A DNA stretch of 40,853 nucleotides from Clostridium sp. C2-6-12 (GTDB lineage Bacteria > Bacillota > Clostridia > Clostridiales > Clostridiaceae). The notes under the pieces are model-generated. The model searched no databases and was not told the DNA's origin. It saw nothing but the letters and a program-made list of their open reading frames with translations. Below are positions 8,266 through 17,441 of this stretch, piece by piece (position 1 is the stretch's first letter; each line of letters opens with the position of its first letter). The translations under genes were made by a program, and so were the position numbers. The DNA is taken from positions 1 through 40,853 of the forward strand of contig NZ_JAABNP010000045.1 in assembly GCF_009928485.1 (NCBI RefSeq), read 5' to 3'.

Positions 8266-10563
8266 CTAATGACGTAATACTTCACTCATAGTTAATTTCC
8301 CTACAAACATTGCAACAAGTTTGCTTAATACACCTTTTAATAATAGACCAATCAATAATGAGATAATCATAAAAACACATAGTATCCCCATATCTCTTAG
8401 CAATATTGAATGAACTATTCCAGCCATTACCTGCCTCATTCCATTTATTGCATAAGTAAATGGTAAAAACGGATATATTTTCTGAAACAGAACAGGTGTT
8501 ACTTCAATTGGAAAATTACCACTTGAACCAGCCATTTGTAGTACTAAAGTAACTATTATAATTGCTTTTCCAACATCATGTAAAATACTGGCTGCTGTAT
8601 ATATAATAGTAACAAATACAATACTGACAAAAATACTATAAAAAATATACATTATAGGATGTACTGCATAACTCTTTAAGATAAACAAGGCTCCCATACT
8701 TGCTACTATTGCCTGACATATCCCTAAAGTGATAAACAACAATAATTTTCCCAAATACATTTCATATGGTCTTATAATTGTTCCATCTTCAAATTCTGGT
8801 GCTTCTTGAGTTAACAATGCTGAAGCTAAAAGTCCTCCAACCCATAAACATAAAACTGTATAAAAAGGTGTAGCCGTGGAACCATAATTGGGCCATCCAA
8901 ATAGCCTATTATCTTCAATTTCAACTGGACTTTGCATAAAATCACTTTGATTTTCCCAACTATTTGACATCATATCTAACAATTGATCTATTCTGTCTTC
9001 ATCATCCATTTCCCTAAGCTTATCTGCTAATTCTTTAATTTTATCTTTTGCTTCTGGAACTTTACCCTTTAAATTATTTAATTCTTCATTAGATAAACTT
9101 GTTGCATCTTGAGAAACACTTAATAAATCTTCAATTTGAGGTATTGTATCTTGACCTACTTTTACTAAAGTTGATCCATCATCCAAAATTCCTCTTATGG
9201 AATCAAATCCATTTTCTACAGATGATACAACTTCTGAATCATAAATATTTAAAATATCTGCTACTAAAGTATGTACTTGATCCATTACAACTATAGTATC
9301 TTTTAATGTTTGGGTATCTAATCCTTCACCATTTTTTAATTTATCAATATCATCATCAGTTCTATTAATCAATATATCAAGTTTTTCATCAATAGTATCT
9401 AACTTATCTATTGTGTCTGATATTACTTTATTTATGTCTTTCAAATTTCCTTGCATGCTTTGAATTGATTGCTGTTGTTTCTTTAACTGTTCTCTTAAAT
9501 CTTGGACTTCTTTTATTGAGTTCAATTCCTCACTACCTGGAGGTAATTCTGTATCTATATTGCTAACATTACTGAAAAACTTTTTTATACTTTTAAGTTT
9601 ATGTTTTATATTATTTACACTTTCTTGTGTTGCTTTAGCTGTATCAGATACTGTCCTTAAAGTCTTTTCAGCTACTTCAGGAAGTATTTTTTCATCAAGA
9701 TTTTTAAGTTCTGTACTTGAGTTATCAAGTATCCTTTCTGATAATACTAAATCCTTTTTTACTATTGGTGATATGTCTGATAATTCACCTTGTGTTTTAT
9801 CTAATGTTTCTTGACTATTATTTATGAAATCACTAGTTGAATTAAGCATGTCAGACATTGGCGTAATCATATCATTAGTCTTATTTAACACCTTTGAAAG
9901 GTCATTTGTTCCAGATATAGCTGTATCTAACAGCTTCTCTAATTCCGACATATTATCATCGAGTTCATAAATATTATCAACTATTTTCCTTATTTTTTCT
10001 CTATTATTTTGTATATCTATTCCTTTTTCATTAAGAACCTTAAATAATACTCCCGAAACAGTTTTATTTATATTTTGATCAAGTTGATTTTTAACATTTT
10101 TTATTCCTGAATCTGTCATCTTAGGGGCTATTGCATTTTTCTTTTCATTTACAGTATAAATTAACTTTGGCTTCACAACACTTTTAGATACAAAAGTTGT
10201 TGCTTTTTCAGAAAAATCTTCTGGAATTTCTATCATTGCGTAATATTTTTCTAATATTAAATCTTTTCTAGCTGCTTCTTTGTCATTTAAAAACTCCCAG
10301 CCTAATTTATCATTTTTTTTAAGTTCATCTACTAATTCGTTTCCTATATTTACATCTTGTCCCTTGAAATATGTTCCTTTATCTCCATTGATGATGGCAA
10401 TTTTTATTCCTTTAGTATTTGAATATGGATCCCATGAAGCATCTATATTTATTAAGGAATATAAGGAAGGAATAATTATAATAACCAACATCATAATTAA
10501 GGCTACCCAATTAGTACATATTTTAGTCATATCTCTTTTATAAATTCTAAATACATTTTTCAT
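8266..10563 (-). CDS. YhgE/Pip-family membrane protein (second of two)
   Basis: A 765-residue protein with the layout of the YhgE/Pip (phage infection protein) family, also shared by EsaA of type VII secretion: one N-terminal membrane helix (about 20-40), a long extracellular part rich in coiled coil (about 180-560), and five or more C-terminal helices resembling an ABC-2 permease (about 575-755). The early motif SLYSLINIDASWDPY is typical. The biochemical role is not established; members act as phage receptors or export-related proteins. The gene lies 26 bp after a paralogue of identical length and probably shares its promoter. The start has AGAGGGA upstream. Confidence 0.88.
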   Translation of the reverse strand: MKNVFRIYKRDMTKICTNWVALIMMLVIIIIPSLYSLINIDASWDPYSNTKGIKIAIINGDKGTYFKGQDVNIGNELVDELKKNDKLGWEFLNDKEAARKDLILEKYYAMIEIPEDFSEKATTFVSKSVVKPKLIYTVNEKKNAIAPKMTDSGIKNVKNQLDQNINKTVSGVLFKVLNEKGIDIQNNREKIRKIVDNIYELDDNMSELEKLLDTAISGTNDLSKVLNKTNDMITPMSDMLNSTSDFINNSQETLDKTQGELSDISPIVKKDLVLSERILDNSSTELKNLDEKILPEVAEKTLRTVSDTAKATQESVNNIKHKLKSIKKFFSNVSNIDTELPPGSEELNSIKEVQDLREQLKKQQQSIQSMQGNLKDINKVISDTIDKLDTIDEKLDILINRTDDDIDKLKNGEGLDTQTLKDTIVVMDQVHTLVADILNIYDSEVVSSVENGFDSIRGILDDGSTLVKVGQDTIPQIEDLLSVSQDATSLSNEELNNLKGKVPEAKDKIKELADKLREMDDEDRIDQLLDMMSNSWENQSDFMQSPVEIEDNRLFGWPNYGSTATPFYTVLCLWVGGLLASALLTQEAPEFEDGTIIRPYEMYLGKLLLFITLGICQAIVASMGALFILKSYAVHPIMYIFYSIFVSIVFVTIIYTAASILHDVGKAIIIVTLVLQMAGSSGNFPIEVTPVLFQKIYPFLPFTYAINGMRQVMAGIVHSILLRDMGILCVFMIISLLIGLLLKGVLSKLVAMFVGKLTMSEVLRH

Positions 10564-10589
10564 AATTTAATCCCTCTAAATATATATTA

Positions 10590-12887
10590 TTAACTGCTCA
10601 TGATTGAACTTTCTTTTAATCTTTCAACATACTTTCTTCTTTTCTTATTTGAAACCTTCTTAAATAATATACCTATAACAATGGATATTGCCATAAATAC
10701 GCATAAAACAATAGTATCTCTAATTAATATGGAATAAACTATTCCCGCCATTATCTGTCTTACACCACTTATAGCATAAGTAAATGGCAATAAAGGAAAT
10801 AGTTTTTGGAAAATCGATGGATTAACTTCTATAGGGAAATTACCACTAGTTCCTGCTACCTGTATTACTAGCAATACAACTCCCATTACTATACCACCAT
10901 GTCCCCAAACACTAACTGCAGTATAAATAATTATTGTAAATACAATACTTACAAATATAGAATATAAAACAAACATTGTCGGATGAACAGCATAACTCTT
11001 TAATAAGAATAAAGCACCTAAACTAGCAACAAGTGCTTGCCCTATTCCTATCATTAAAAATAGTAACATCTTTCCAAAATAAACTTCATTGTGAGTCAAT
11101 TTTTTATCTTCTTCAAGAGAATGTGCTTCTGTTCCAAGTATGATCGAAAGCATATAACCTCCAATCCAAAGACATAGAACTGTATAAAACGGTGTAACTG
11201 TTGATCCATAGTTTGGCCATGAAAATAATCTATTATCTTGAATTTCAACTGGACTTGCAAAGAAATCACTTTGAGCTTCCCAATCATTTGAAATCATGTC
11301 TAATAATTCATCAATATCTTCTTTATTATCTATTTTTTTAAGTCTTTGGGCTAATTCATGAACATTATCTTTAATATCAGGGAATTTTTCTTTTAATTTA
11401 TTCAACTCATCATTGGATAAACTTGCTGTATTTGAAAATGTATTTATTAATTCCTGAACATCTGGTAAAATATTTTTTCCTTGTGCAGCTAAATTTAAAC
11501 CTTGATCTGAAATTTCCCTAGCTGAATCTAAACCACTATTAATAGTTGGTATTATTTCTGAATCATAATTATTTAAAACATCAGAAACTAAAGTATGAGC
11601 ATCATCTAAAACTTTTCTTGTATCTGTAAGATTTTGAGTATGTAATCTTTCTCCATGATTTAATTTATCAAGTTTTTCATTTACCCTATTTATTAATAAA
11701 TCAAGTTGCTCATCTACTGTGTCTAAATTGCTTATTATTTTAGAAATATGTTTACTTTCTTCTTTTAATGCACCTTGAGCATTTTCTAGTGCCTTAGCTT
11801 GTTTATCAATGCTTTCATTAATTTTAGCTATTTGTTCTGGAGTTTGAGTGTTTTGATCAATTGATGGCTTAGGAATTTCGGCTTTACTTGCAGAATCCAT
11901 AGCCTTCTTTATTTTTTTCAACTTAGATCTGGCATCTTCTACACTAGTTTTAGTTGCTTTAGCTGAATCTGAAACCTGAATCAATGTCTTTTTAGCCATT
12001 TCTGGCAAAATTTTATCATCAAGATTTCCAAGCATAACACTAGAAGTATCAAGGAAATTTTCAGCATTTACCAAATCCTCTTTTATCTTCGGTGTATCAC
12101 TATCTAAGTCTCCTTGAGTTTCGTCTATATAATTTTGAGTCCTATTTAAAAATTGTGTTGTTGAATCTATACTATCTGATGCTATTGGTAGAATTTCATT
12201 TCCCTTTTCCAATAACTCAGAAATGCTAATTGTCCCATTAATAGCTTCATCCAATAATACTTCATATTCAGGCATGTTCTCATCTAATTTATAAACCGAA
12301 TCAAATATATTTCTAAGCTCAGGCCTATTATTTTGTATGTCTACGCCTATTTCATTACAAGCTCTGAATAGTATTCCAGAAATAGTTTTTACTATATTAT
12401 CATCTAATTGATTTTTAACAGTTTTTACTCCCGCATCTGTCATTTTTGCAGCAATACCATTCATTTTTTCATTTACAGTATATATTAACTTAGGTTTTTT
12501 TATTTCTTTTTTAGTTATTGTAGTTACATTTTCAGAAAAATCTTCTGGTATTTCAATAGTTGCATAATATTTCTCCATTAATAAACCTTGTTTAGCTTCA
12601 TCTATATCATCTACAAAAACCCATCCAAGTTTATCATTGTCCTTTAATTTATCAACTAATTCATTTCCCAAATTTATATCCTTTTCTTCATATACAGTTC
12701 CCTTATCTTCATTAATTACAGCAATCTTTATTCCACTTGTACTAGAATATGGATCTGAAGACGCATATATATTTATTAAAGAATATAAAGATGGTATTAC
12801 TATTAATGCTATTACTACAATTGTTGCAGCCCAATTAGTGAATATATTTTTTAAATCTCTTGTAAAAATCTTTATTACATTCCTCAT
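10590..12887 (-). CDS. YhgE/Pip-family membrane protein (first of two)
   Basis: A 765-residue paralogue of the next gene, with the same layout: an N-terminal helix (about 20-40), the SLYSLINIYASSDPY motif, a long coiled-coil extracellular part and five or more C-terminal helices. Sequence similarity is strong at both ends and weaker in the coiled middle, which suggests an old tandem duplication with divergence of the exposed part. It is the first gene of a two-gene operon, with AGAGGTAG before its start and a recognisable promoter whose -35 overlaps a TGACT-CTT-AGTCA palindrome. In many Firmicutes yhgE-like genes are controlled by a TetR-type repressor; none is encoded here. Confidence 0.88.
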   Translation of the reverse strand: MRNVIKIFTRDLKNIFTNWAATIVVIALIVIPSLYSLINIYASSDPYSSTSGIKIAVINEDKGTVYEEKDINLGNELVDKLKDNDKLGWVFVDDIDEAKQGLLMEKYYATIEIPEDFSENVTTITKKEIKKPKLIYTVNEKMNGIAAKMTDAGVKTVKNQLDDNIVKTISGILFRACNEIGVDIQNNRPELRNIFDSVYKLDENMPEYEVLLDEAINGTISISELLEKGNEILPIASDSIDSTTQFLNRTQNYIDETQGDLDSDTPKIKEDLVNAENFLDTSSVMLGNLDDKILPEMAKKTLIQVSDSAKATKTSVEDARSKLKKIKKAMDSASKAEIPKPSIDQNTQTPEQIAKINESIDKQAKALENAQGALKEESKHISKIISNLDTVDEQLDLLINRVNEKLDKLNHGERLHTQNLTDTRKVLDDAHTLVSDVLNNYDSEIIPTINSGLDSAREISDQGLNLAAQGKNILPDVQELINTFSNTASLSNDELNKLKEKFPDIKDNVHELAQRLKKIDNKEDIDELLDMISNDWEAQSDFFASPVEIQDNRLFSWPNYGSTVTPFYTVLCLWIGGYMLSIILGTEAHSLEEDKKLTHNEVYFGKMLLFLMIGIGQALVASLGALFLLKSYAVHPTMFVLYSIFVSIVFTIIIYTAVSVWGHGGIVMGVVLLVIQVAGTSGNFPIEVNPSIFQKLFPLLPFTYAISGVRQIMAGIVYSILIRDTIVLCVFMAISIVIGILFKKVSNKKRRKYVERLKESSIMSS

Positions 12888-12928
12888 TCTTATACTACCT
12901 CTATTAGAATATTAATTATTATTTATTG

Positions 12929-12964
12929 ATTATATCACAAAAAATGACTAAGAGTCATTTTTTT
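12929..12964 (-). promoter_or_regulatory. Promoter and palindromic operator of the YhgE pair
   Basis: On the minus strand a perfect -10 TATAAT (12929-12934) stands 18 bp from a -35-like ATGACT (12953-12958). The -35 lies inside the inverted repeat AAATGACT-CTT-AGTCATTT (core 12942-12960), where a repressor would block polymerase. The shape resembles TetR-family operators, which is an inference. With flanking A/T runs the same repeat could also form a terminator-like hairpin on either strand. Confidence 0.6.
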
Positions 12965-13146
12965 ATATAAATATTTATATATTTTTTATTACTTTTATTT
13001 TTACTACACTTTTATTTCAAACTTTTAAATTATCTCATAATATTATACACTAAAATACTCGTAATTAATCATTTATTTTAATTTAAGCAGAATATTAATA
13101 ATAATAAGACAAATACTATAAAAGTAAAATTTACATAACTAATGTA

Positions 13147-13158
13147 ACACTTTAGTGT
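13147..13158. promoter_or_regulatory. Short palindrome upstream of the esterase gene
   Basis: ACACT-TT-AGTGT lies 34 bp before the esterase start. It may be an operator, but no clear -10/-35 pair was found around it. Confidence 0.3.
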
Positions 13159-13192
13159 AAAGAATATATCTGAATAAATGGAGGTAAAAAAT

Positions 13193-14227
13193 GTGAAAAC
13201 AAAAAATAAATTTATAGCATTTCTTTTAATATTAATTAGTTTTATTTCCTTCTTCACAATAAAAAACTTTATTGAACAAAAAAACAAAAAAATTAATTCA
13301 TACATTACATTAAACTTAATGCTGGATAAACTTTTTAACCCCAAATTAAATACAGATCAAGCATCTATAGAACAAATTAGGGAAAAATTAAATAGAGATT
13401 CATCTAAATTATCTAAATCATCAATACCATTTTCAAACATAAAAAATACTTATGTGCCAACAGACTCCGAAAAAATACCTATCCGCATCTACACCCCAGA
13501 GGATGCCAGTAACCTTCCTCTAATCATTTATTCCCATGGTGGTTTTTGGATTGCAGGAAACCTTGATACTCATGATAATATTTGTAGAAAGCTCTCAAAA
13601 AATACAAAAGCAGTCGTTATATCAGTTGATTATAGTCTTGCTCCTGAAAAACCCTTTCCTGCAGGTCTTAATGATGTATATAATGTCCTTCAATGGACAT
13701 ACCAAAATGCAGAAAGCATACATGTTGATAAAAGACTCATAGCTATTGCTGGTGATAGTGCAGGTGCAAATCTTACCTCCGCAGTTTCTTTGATTTCACA
13801 AAATAAAAATGGTCCTAAAATTACTTGCCAGGTCTTAATATATCCTTCTACAAACATATATGACTTAAATAGTGGATCTTGGTCTAAATTTGCTAATTAT
13901 TTCAATATATCAACAGAAGATATGGAAAAATATATTTCAATATATATACCTAAAAAAGAAGATAGAAAAACTCCTTATGCTTCACCTCTTTTAGCTGATA
14001 ACTTCAATGGTTTACCAGATACACTTGTCATAACAGCAGAAATTGACCCTCTTCGAGATGAAGGAGAAGCTTATGCAAATAAATTAAGTAACTCTGGAAT
14101 TCAAGCTAAAATTCTAAGAATTGATGGCGTTACCCATGGTTTTATTACAATGGATAGGATTATCAGTAAATCAGATGAAGCACTAAATGAAATTTCATCA
14201 TATTTAAAACTTGAATTTTCAAAATAA
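13193..14227 (+). CDS. Membrane-anchored alpha/beta hydrolase (acetyl-esterase/HSL type)
   Basis: A 344-residue esterase of the hormone-sensitive-lipase family. An N-terminal hydrophobic segment (about 7-24) makes it an exported, membrane-tethered enzyme. The oxyanion-hole motif SHGGFW is at about 114-119, the nucleophile Ser189 in GDSAG, the acid Asp285 in DPLRDEG and the base His315 in THGF. It should hydrolyse short-chain acyl esters; the true substrate is unknown. The GTG at 13193 is chosen because GGAGG ends eight bases before it. An ATG at 13178 lies ahead of that ribosome site, and an overlapping ATG at 13191 meets a stop at once. It is transcribed divergently from the YhgE pair. Confidence 0.88.
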   Translation: MKTKNKFIAFLLILISFISFFTIKNFIEQKNKKINSYITLNLMLDKLFNPKLNTDQASIEQIREKLNRDSSKLSKSSIPFSNIKNTYVPTDSEKIPIRIYTPEDASNLPLIIYSHGGFWIAGNLDTHDNICRKLSKNTKAVVISVDYSLAPEKPFPAGLNDVYNVLQWTYQNAESIHVDKRLIAIAGDSAGANLTSAVSLISQNKNGPKITCQVLIYPSTNIYDLNSGSWSKFANYFNISTEDMEKYISIYIPKKEDRKTPYASPLLADNFNGLPDTLVITAEIDPLRDEGEAYANKLSNSGIQAKILRIDGVTHGFITMDRIISKSDEALNEISSYLKLEFSK

Positions 14228-14360
14228 AAAACAATACCATATACTTACGTTCAAATTATATAAATTTAATAACATAAAAAATGCACACACTCTTCAACTA
14301 CTTTTAGAAAAGACATGCATGCAAATTAAAAACTGAAATTTTAAAATCCTCTAATTAATT

Positions 14361-14391
14361 CAGGTGACGGGACTTGAATTCCTCTGTCACC
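14361..14391 (-). repeat. tRNA-Leu 3'-end fragment (candidate attachment-site remnant)
   Basis: CAGGTGACGGGACTTGAA (14361-14378) matches 17 of 18 bases of the T-arm and acceptor 3' end of the intact tRNA-Leu at 17253-17270, in the same orientation. Flanking bases differ. Such a copy is what a tyrosine-recombinase element leaves at its far end. GGTGAC and GTCACC inside the fragment also form a 6-bp stem, so a plain hairpin is an alternative. Confidence 0.55.
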
Positions 14392-14464
14392 ACAAAATAT
14401 AGTAAAGAAAGGAGTTTAAACTCATCTAAATTCTTATGTACTCAATAATAGACTCAATCAAATT

Positions 14465-16182
14465 TTACTTTAATTTAAATTGCTCAATAAGTTCTTCTAA
14501 CTTTAAAGCACTTTCTGCATTATTATTAGATGCAGCTAATATAGATTCATTTTTGCCACTTACTTCAATAACATTCGCAACAATATTAGCAGATGATTTA
14601 GCTACTTCCGATACTGAAATCGCAACATCTTCCATACTTTTTGAGATTTGATCAACAGACTCAGAAACACTTTCAGAAACTTCTGCAAATTTACCTATAA
14701 TTTCTTTAACAGTATCCCCATCTTTTTTATACTCAGTACTGATAGAAATTAGTTTATCATAATCTTTAAGAACCTCGTTTTCTATAAACAATAAGATATC
14801 TTGTGATGAACCTGATAGTTTTCCAACTGAAGTTAATACAGCATTTATTTTATCTTGAATTTCAGAAACTGTTACTGATGACTGTTCTGCAAGTTTTCTA
14901 ACTTCTTCTGCTACAACAGCAAATCCTTTACCTGCTTCCCCTGCTCTAGCAGACTCTATTGCTGCATTTAGTGCAAGTAAATTAGTTTGCTCTGCTATTG
15001 CATTTATACTTTTTGCCATCTTTGATATTTCATTTACAACTTCTACTTCCTTTAATGCTTTTTCTAACCCCATTTTTGTTTCTCTATATATTTTTTCTGC
15101 ATTTTCTCTTGATTTAATAGAATCGTTATTAATTGAAACTGCTTTTTCCTGTATATTTAATGCGACTTTTAATCCTTCTTGTGCTTTTTCAGCCGTTAAG
15201 TTCACTTCCTCCTTTACAGTAATAGCCATAGATGTAACTTCTTCAACTGCCGCTGAGGATTCTTCCATTCCTGCTGATATTTCTTCTGTTGCAGCTGATA
15301 TTTGATCTACTTGAAGACTTACCTCAGAAAACATTTTATTTGTTAATTCGCTGCTCTCAAGAATCCCCTTACTTTTATCTTTAATAAATAGCATACTTTC
15401 ATTCAGTTTTTCAACCGCCCCATTTAATGCAATAATTGTATTTCCGATTTCATCTTTAGCCGCTACTTCCATTTGCAAATCTAGATTACCATCTGCTAAT
15501 TTAGCCGCGCCATTCATTACTTCTTTAACTTGATTTACGATACTTTTTCTGATTAAGTACATAAATAAAATTCCTATAATGATACTTGCTACTAATAATA
15601 TAATCATTTGTTGTATAGAACTATTTGTTGTTTCTTGAGAAAATTTTCCCTGTGATTTCATTAAAGCATTTTGAGCATCCAACATATTTTCTATACTTAA
15701 AAGTATTTCATTTTGTGGTTTCTCTATGATAGTAATCATATTTTGAAGTTCTTCAGTTGATACTCCAGTTCTCATCCCTAAATTAATAGCCTCATCAAAT
15801 ACTGAAAATGCTGATTTAGAATTGCTGCTTATTTCCTTAAATATTTCCTTGCCTTTTTCAGTATAAATTAAACTACCAAGTTTGCTTTCGTTTTCATAAT
15901 ATATAATTTTATTCTCGTCTATTATTTTTTTTGTTCCTCCATATACTTCATATCATTACTAATTGAAATATTTCTTATGCTAATTGCAATTTTGTTAATG
16001 CTTCCTCTCATCTTATAAGCAGTTAATACCTTCTCATTTTCTAAGTCAACTAATTGATTAACAGTTCCATTGATTTGGTTTAACTTAAATATAGCTAATG
16101 AGGACGCCCCCATTATTAGAATAATCATTAAAGAAAATCCTATAATTAGTTTGTTTGATAACTTAATTTTACTAAAGTTCAT
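14465..16182 (-). pseudogene. Methyl-accepting chemotaxis protein, frameshifted at an A8 tract
   Basis: The N-terminal part (ATG 16182, with GAGGGGG seven bases upstream) has a first membrane helix and the start of a four-helix-bundle sensor. It runs into TAA directly after eight As (plus-strand T8 at 15925-15932). One extra A restores a frame that continues without interruption through the rest of the sensor, a second helix, a HAMP domain and the signalling hairpin with the tip EQTNLLALNAAIESARAGE, ending at 14465. A full product would be about 570 residues. The break is either a recent mutation, a phase-variable switch or a slippage site; the run A-AAA-AAA suits minus-one slippage. It lies inside the putative integrated element. 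Confidence 0.8.
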
Positions 16183-16212
16183 TAGTATTCCCCCTCTTCT
16201 TTTGTACAATTT

Positions 16213-16231
16213 AACAATAATACTTATTGTT
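16213..16231. promoter_or_regulatory. Palindrome upstream of the chemoreceptor gene
   Basis: AACAATAA-TAC-TTATTGTT, a perfect 8-bp inverted repeat with a 3-nt centre, lies 31 bp before the chemoreceptor start. It is probably an operator; there is no T-run and no recognised binding protein. Confidence 0.35.
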
Positions 16232-16401
16232 TTAAATATTACTCCAAAATAGATTTACTTACTCCCCCCCACCAAAACGTTTTCCTTATTTATAAAACTA
16301 CTTTTATTTGAAGTAATTCTATTACATTTAATAAAAATTATTTTTAATTCCACATAAAGTCAACTTACTTATACTTAGTTAATCATACCAAATTATTGTG
16401 A

Positions 16402-17163
16402 AGATATTATGAAGATATACCAACTCTCATGCCTAAAATTATGAATTTTAGATCTGTAAGTAATGTTGAAATAAAAACATCTTCTTGTATTCCAGAAGTT
16501 CACAAAAATGATTCTGGTCGTGTATACAATCAAAAGTAAGTCGAAAAATTATTCAAATTAATTACATATTTATTATCTGATTATCCAGAAAATACGGATT
16601 CTTATGCAATATTAATTTTATTTAAATTAGGACTAAGAATAGGGGAAGTTTCTGCATTAAAATTTTCAGATATTGATTACACAAACAATGAAATTCATAT
16701 ACATCGAATGGAAACATTAGATACTGGTGTTGACGGAAAACATCATCCAGTTGTAGTTAATCATACTAAGAAAAGAAGTTCCTATGTCAATAGCATTCCA
16801 CTTAGTGACTATGAAATAGAGATATTTGAAAAAGTAAAATCTATTAACATTGATTATGGTTATAAAGATGATGATTTTGTATTCTGTGATTCTGATGGAC
16901 GTACAAAAATACGTGAAATAGATAATCGCATTCATAAATTATGTACTAAGACTGGTATAGATGTAAAATCTGCTCATGATATAAGAAGAACTGTAGCCTC
17001 CAAAATGCATAAAAATGTTATACCACTTGAAATGATACGTCAATCTCTTGGTCACTCAACACTTGATACAACAATTGGATATATTTACAATAATAATACT
17101 AAAGAAGAAACTAGCAGATTAATACAAAATACTCTTAGTACTCTTAATAAAGCTACTTTTTAA
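16402..17163 (+). pseudogene. Tyrosine recombinase (phage-type integrase), truncated and with a nonsense codon
   Basis: From 16402 the frame is readable up to TAA at 16537-16539 and then, in the same frame, to the stop at 17161. The N-terminal DNA-binding part is missing, with TGA at 16399. The catalytic domain is complete: Arg in GLRIGE, the beta-hairpin Lys in HTKKRS, the H-x-x-R box HDIRR, His in GHS and the nucleophile Tyr in TTIGYIY. Translation could restart at ATG 16708, giving a 151-residue fragment without the first Arg, so activity is unlikely. It ends 84 bp from the 3' end of tRNA-Leu, which points to that tRNA as its target. Confidence 0.85.
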
Positions 17164-17200
17164 TACAACCACTCATAATGGACTCAAATATATAAGTAAT

Positions 17201-17237
17201 AAAAAAACGGAAGCCCTCTATATTATAAGACTTCCGC
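17201..17237 (-). terminator. Terminator of the tRNA-Leu gene
   Basis: On the minus strand CGGAAG pairs with CTTCCG around a 17-nt loop and is followed by seven Ts, beginning 11 bp past the tRNA 3' end. Confidence 0.8.
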
Positions 17238-17247
17238 ATTTAATAAT

Positions 17248-17332
17248 TGGTGCAGGTGACGGGATTTGAACCCGTACGTACATTGTACACTACCCCCTCA
17301 AGATAGCGTGTCTGCCATTCCACCACACCTGC
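17248..17332 (-). tRNA. tRNA-Leu(GAG)
   Basis: A class II tRNA with acceptor stem GCAGGTG/CACCTGC, anticodon stem CTATC/GGTAG enclosing the loop TTGAGGG (anticodon GAG), a long variable arm containing TGTACAATGTACG, the T-loop TTCAAAT and an encoded 3' CCA. Length is 85 nt with CCA. Its 3' end appears to be the attachment site of the decayed element to its left. Confidence 0.97.
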
Positions 17333-17399
17333 AAATATTAAACTAACTATTTAATAATAATTCATTTTCACTAAAAATTCAAGTAAGTTTTATAAAATA

Positions 17400-17441
17400 C
17401 TTAAGTTAATTCTTAAACTTTAATCTAAGAATTAACTTAAG
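17400..17441 (-). terminator. Long hairpin overlapping the end of the transglycosylase gene
   Basis: A perfect 16-bp inverted repeat (17400-17415 with 17426-17441) covers the stop codon and last codons of the gene. Only a loose T-rich stretch follows, so termination may be weak and mRNA 3'-end protection is another role. Confidence 0.6.

Larger units (their letters stand above)
14361..17270. mobile_element. Decayed integrative element in tRNA-Leu
   Basis: The 2.9-kb stretch is bounded by the duplicated tRNA-Leu 3' end and holds a tyrosine recombinase gene whose 3' end points at the tRNA, the normal arrangement for tRNA-targeting elements. Both of its genes are broken: a frameshifted chemoreceptor and a 5'-truncated, stop-containing integrase. 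No other mobility or replication genes are seen. The left limit depends on accepting the tRNA fragment at 14361 as the far attachment site. Confidence 0.5.

Noticed and set aside
14361..14391. A second tRNA gene
   Set aside because: Only the T-arm and acceptor 3' end are present; no anticodon arm or D arm can be drawn.
16262..16272. C-rich run upstream of the chemoreceptor as a phase-variation tract
   Set aside because: The run is outside the coding region and no promoter elements are spaced by it; it is probably neutral.
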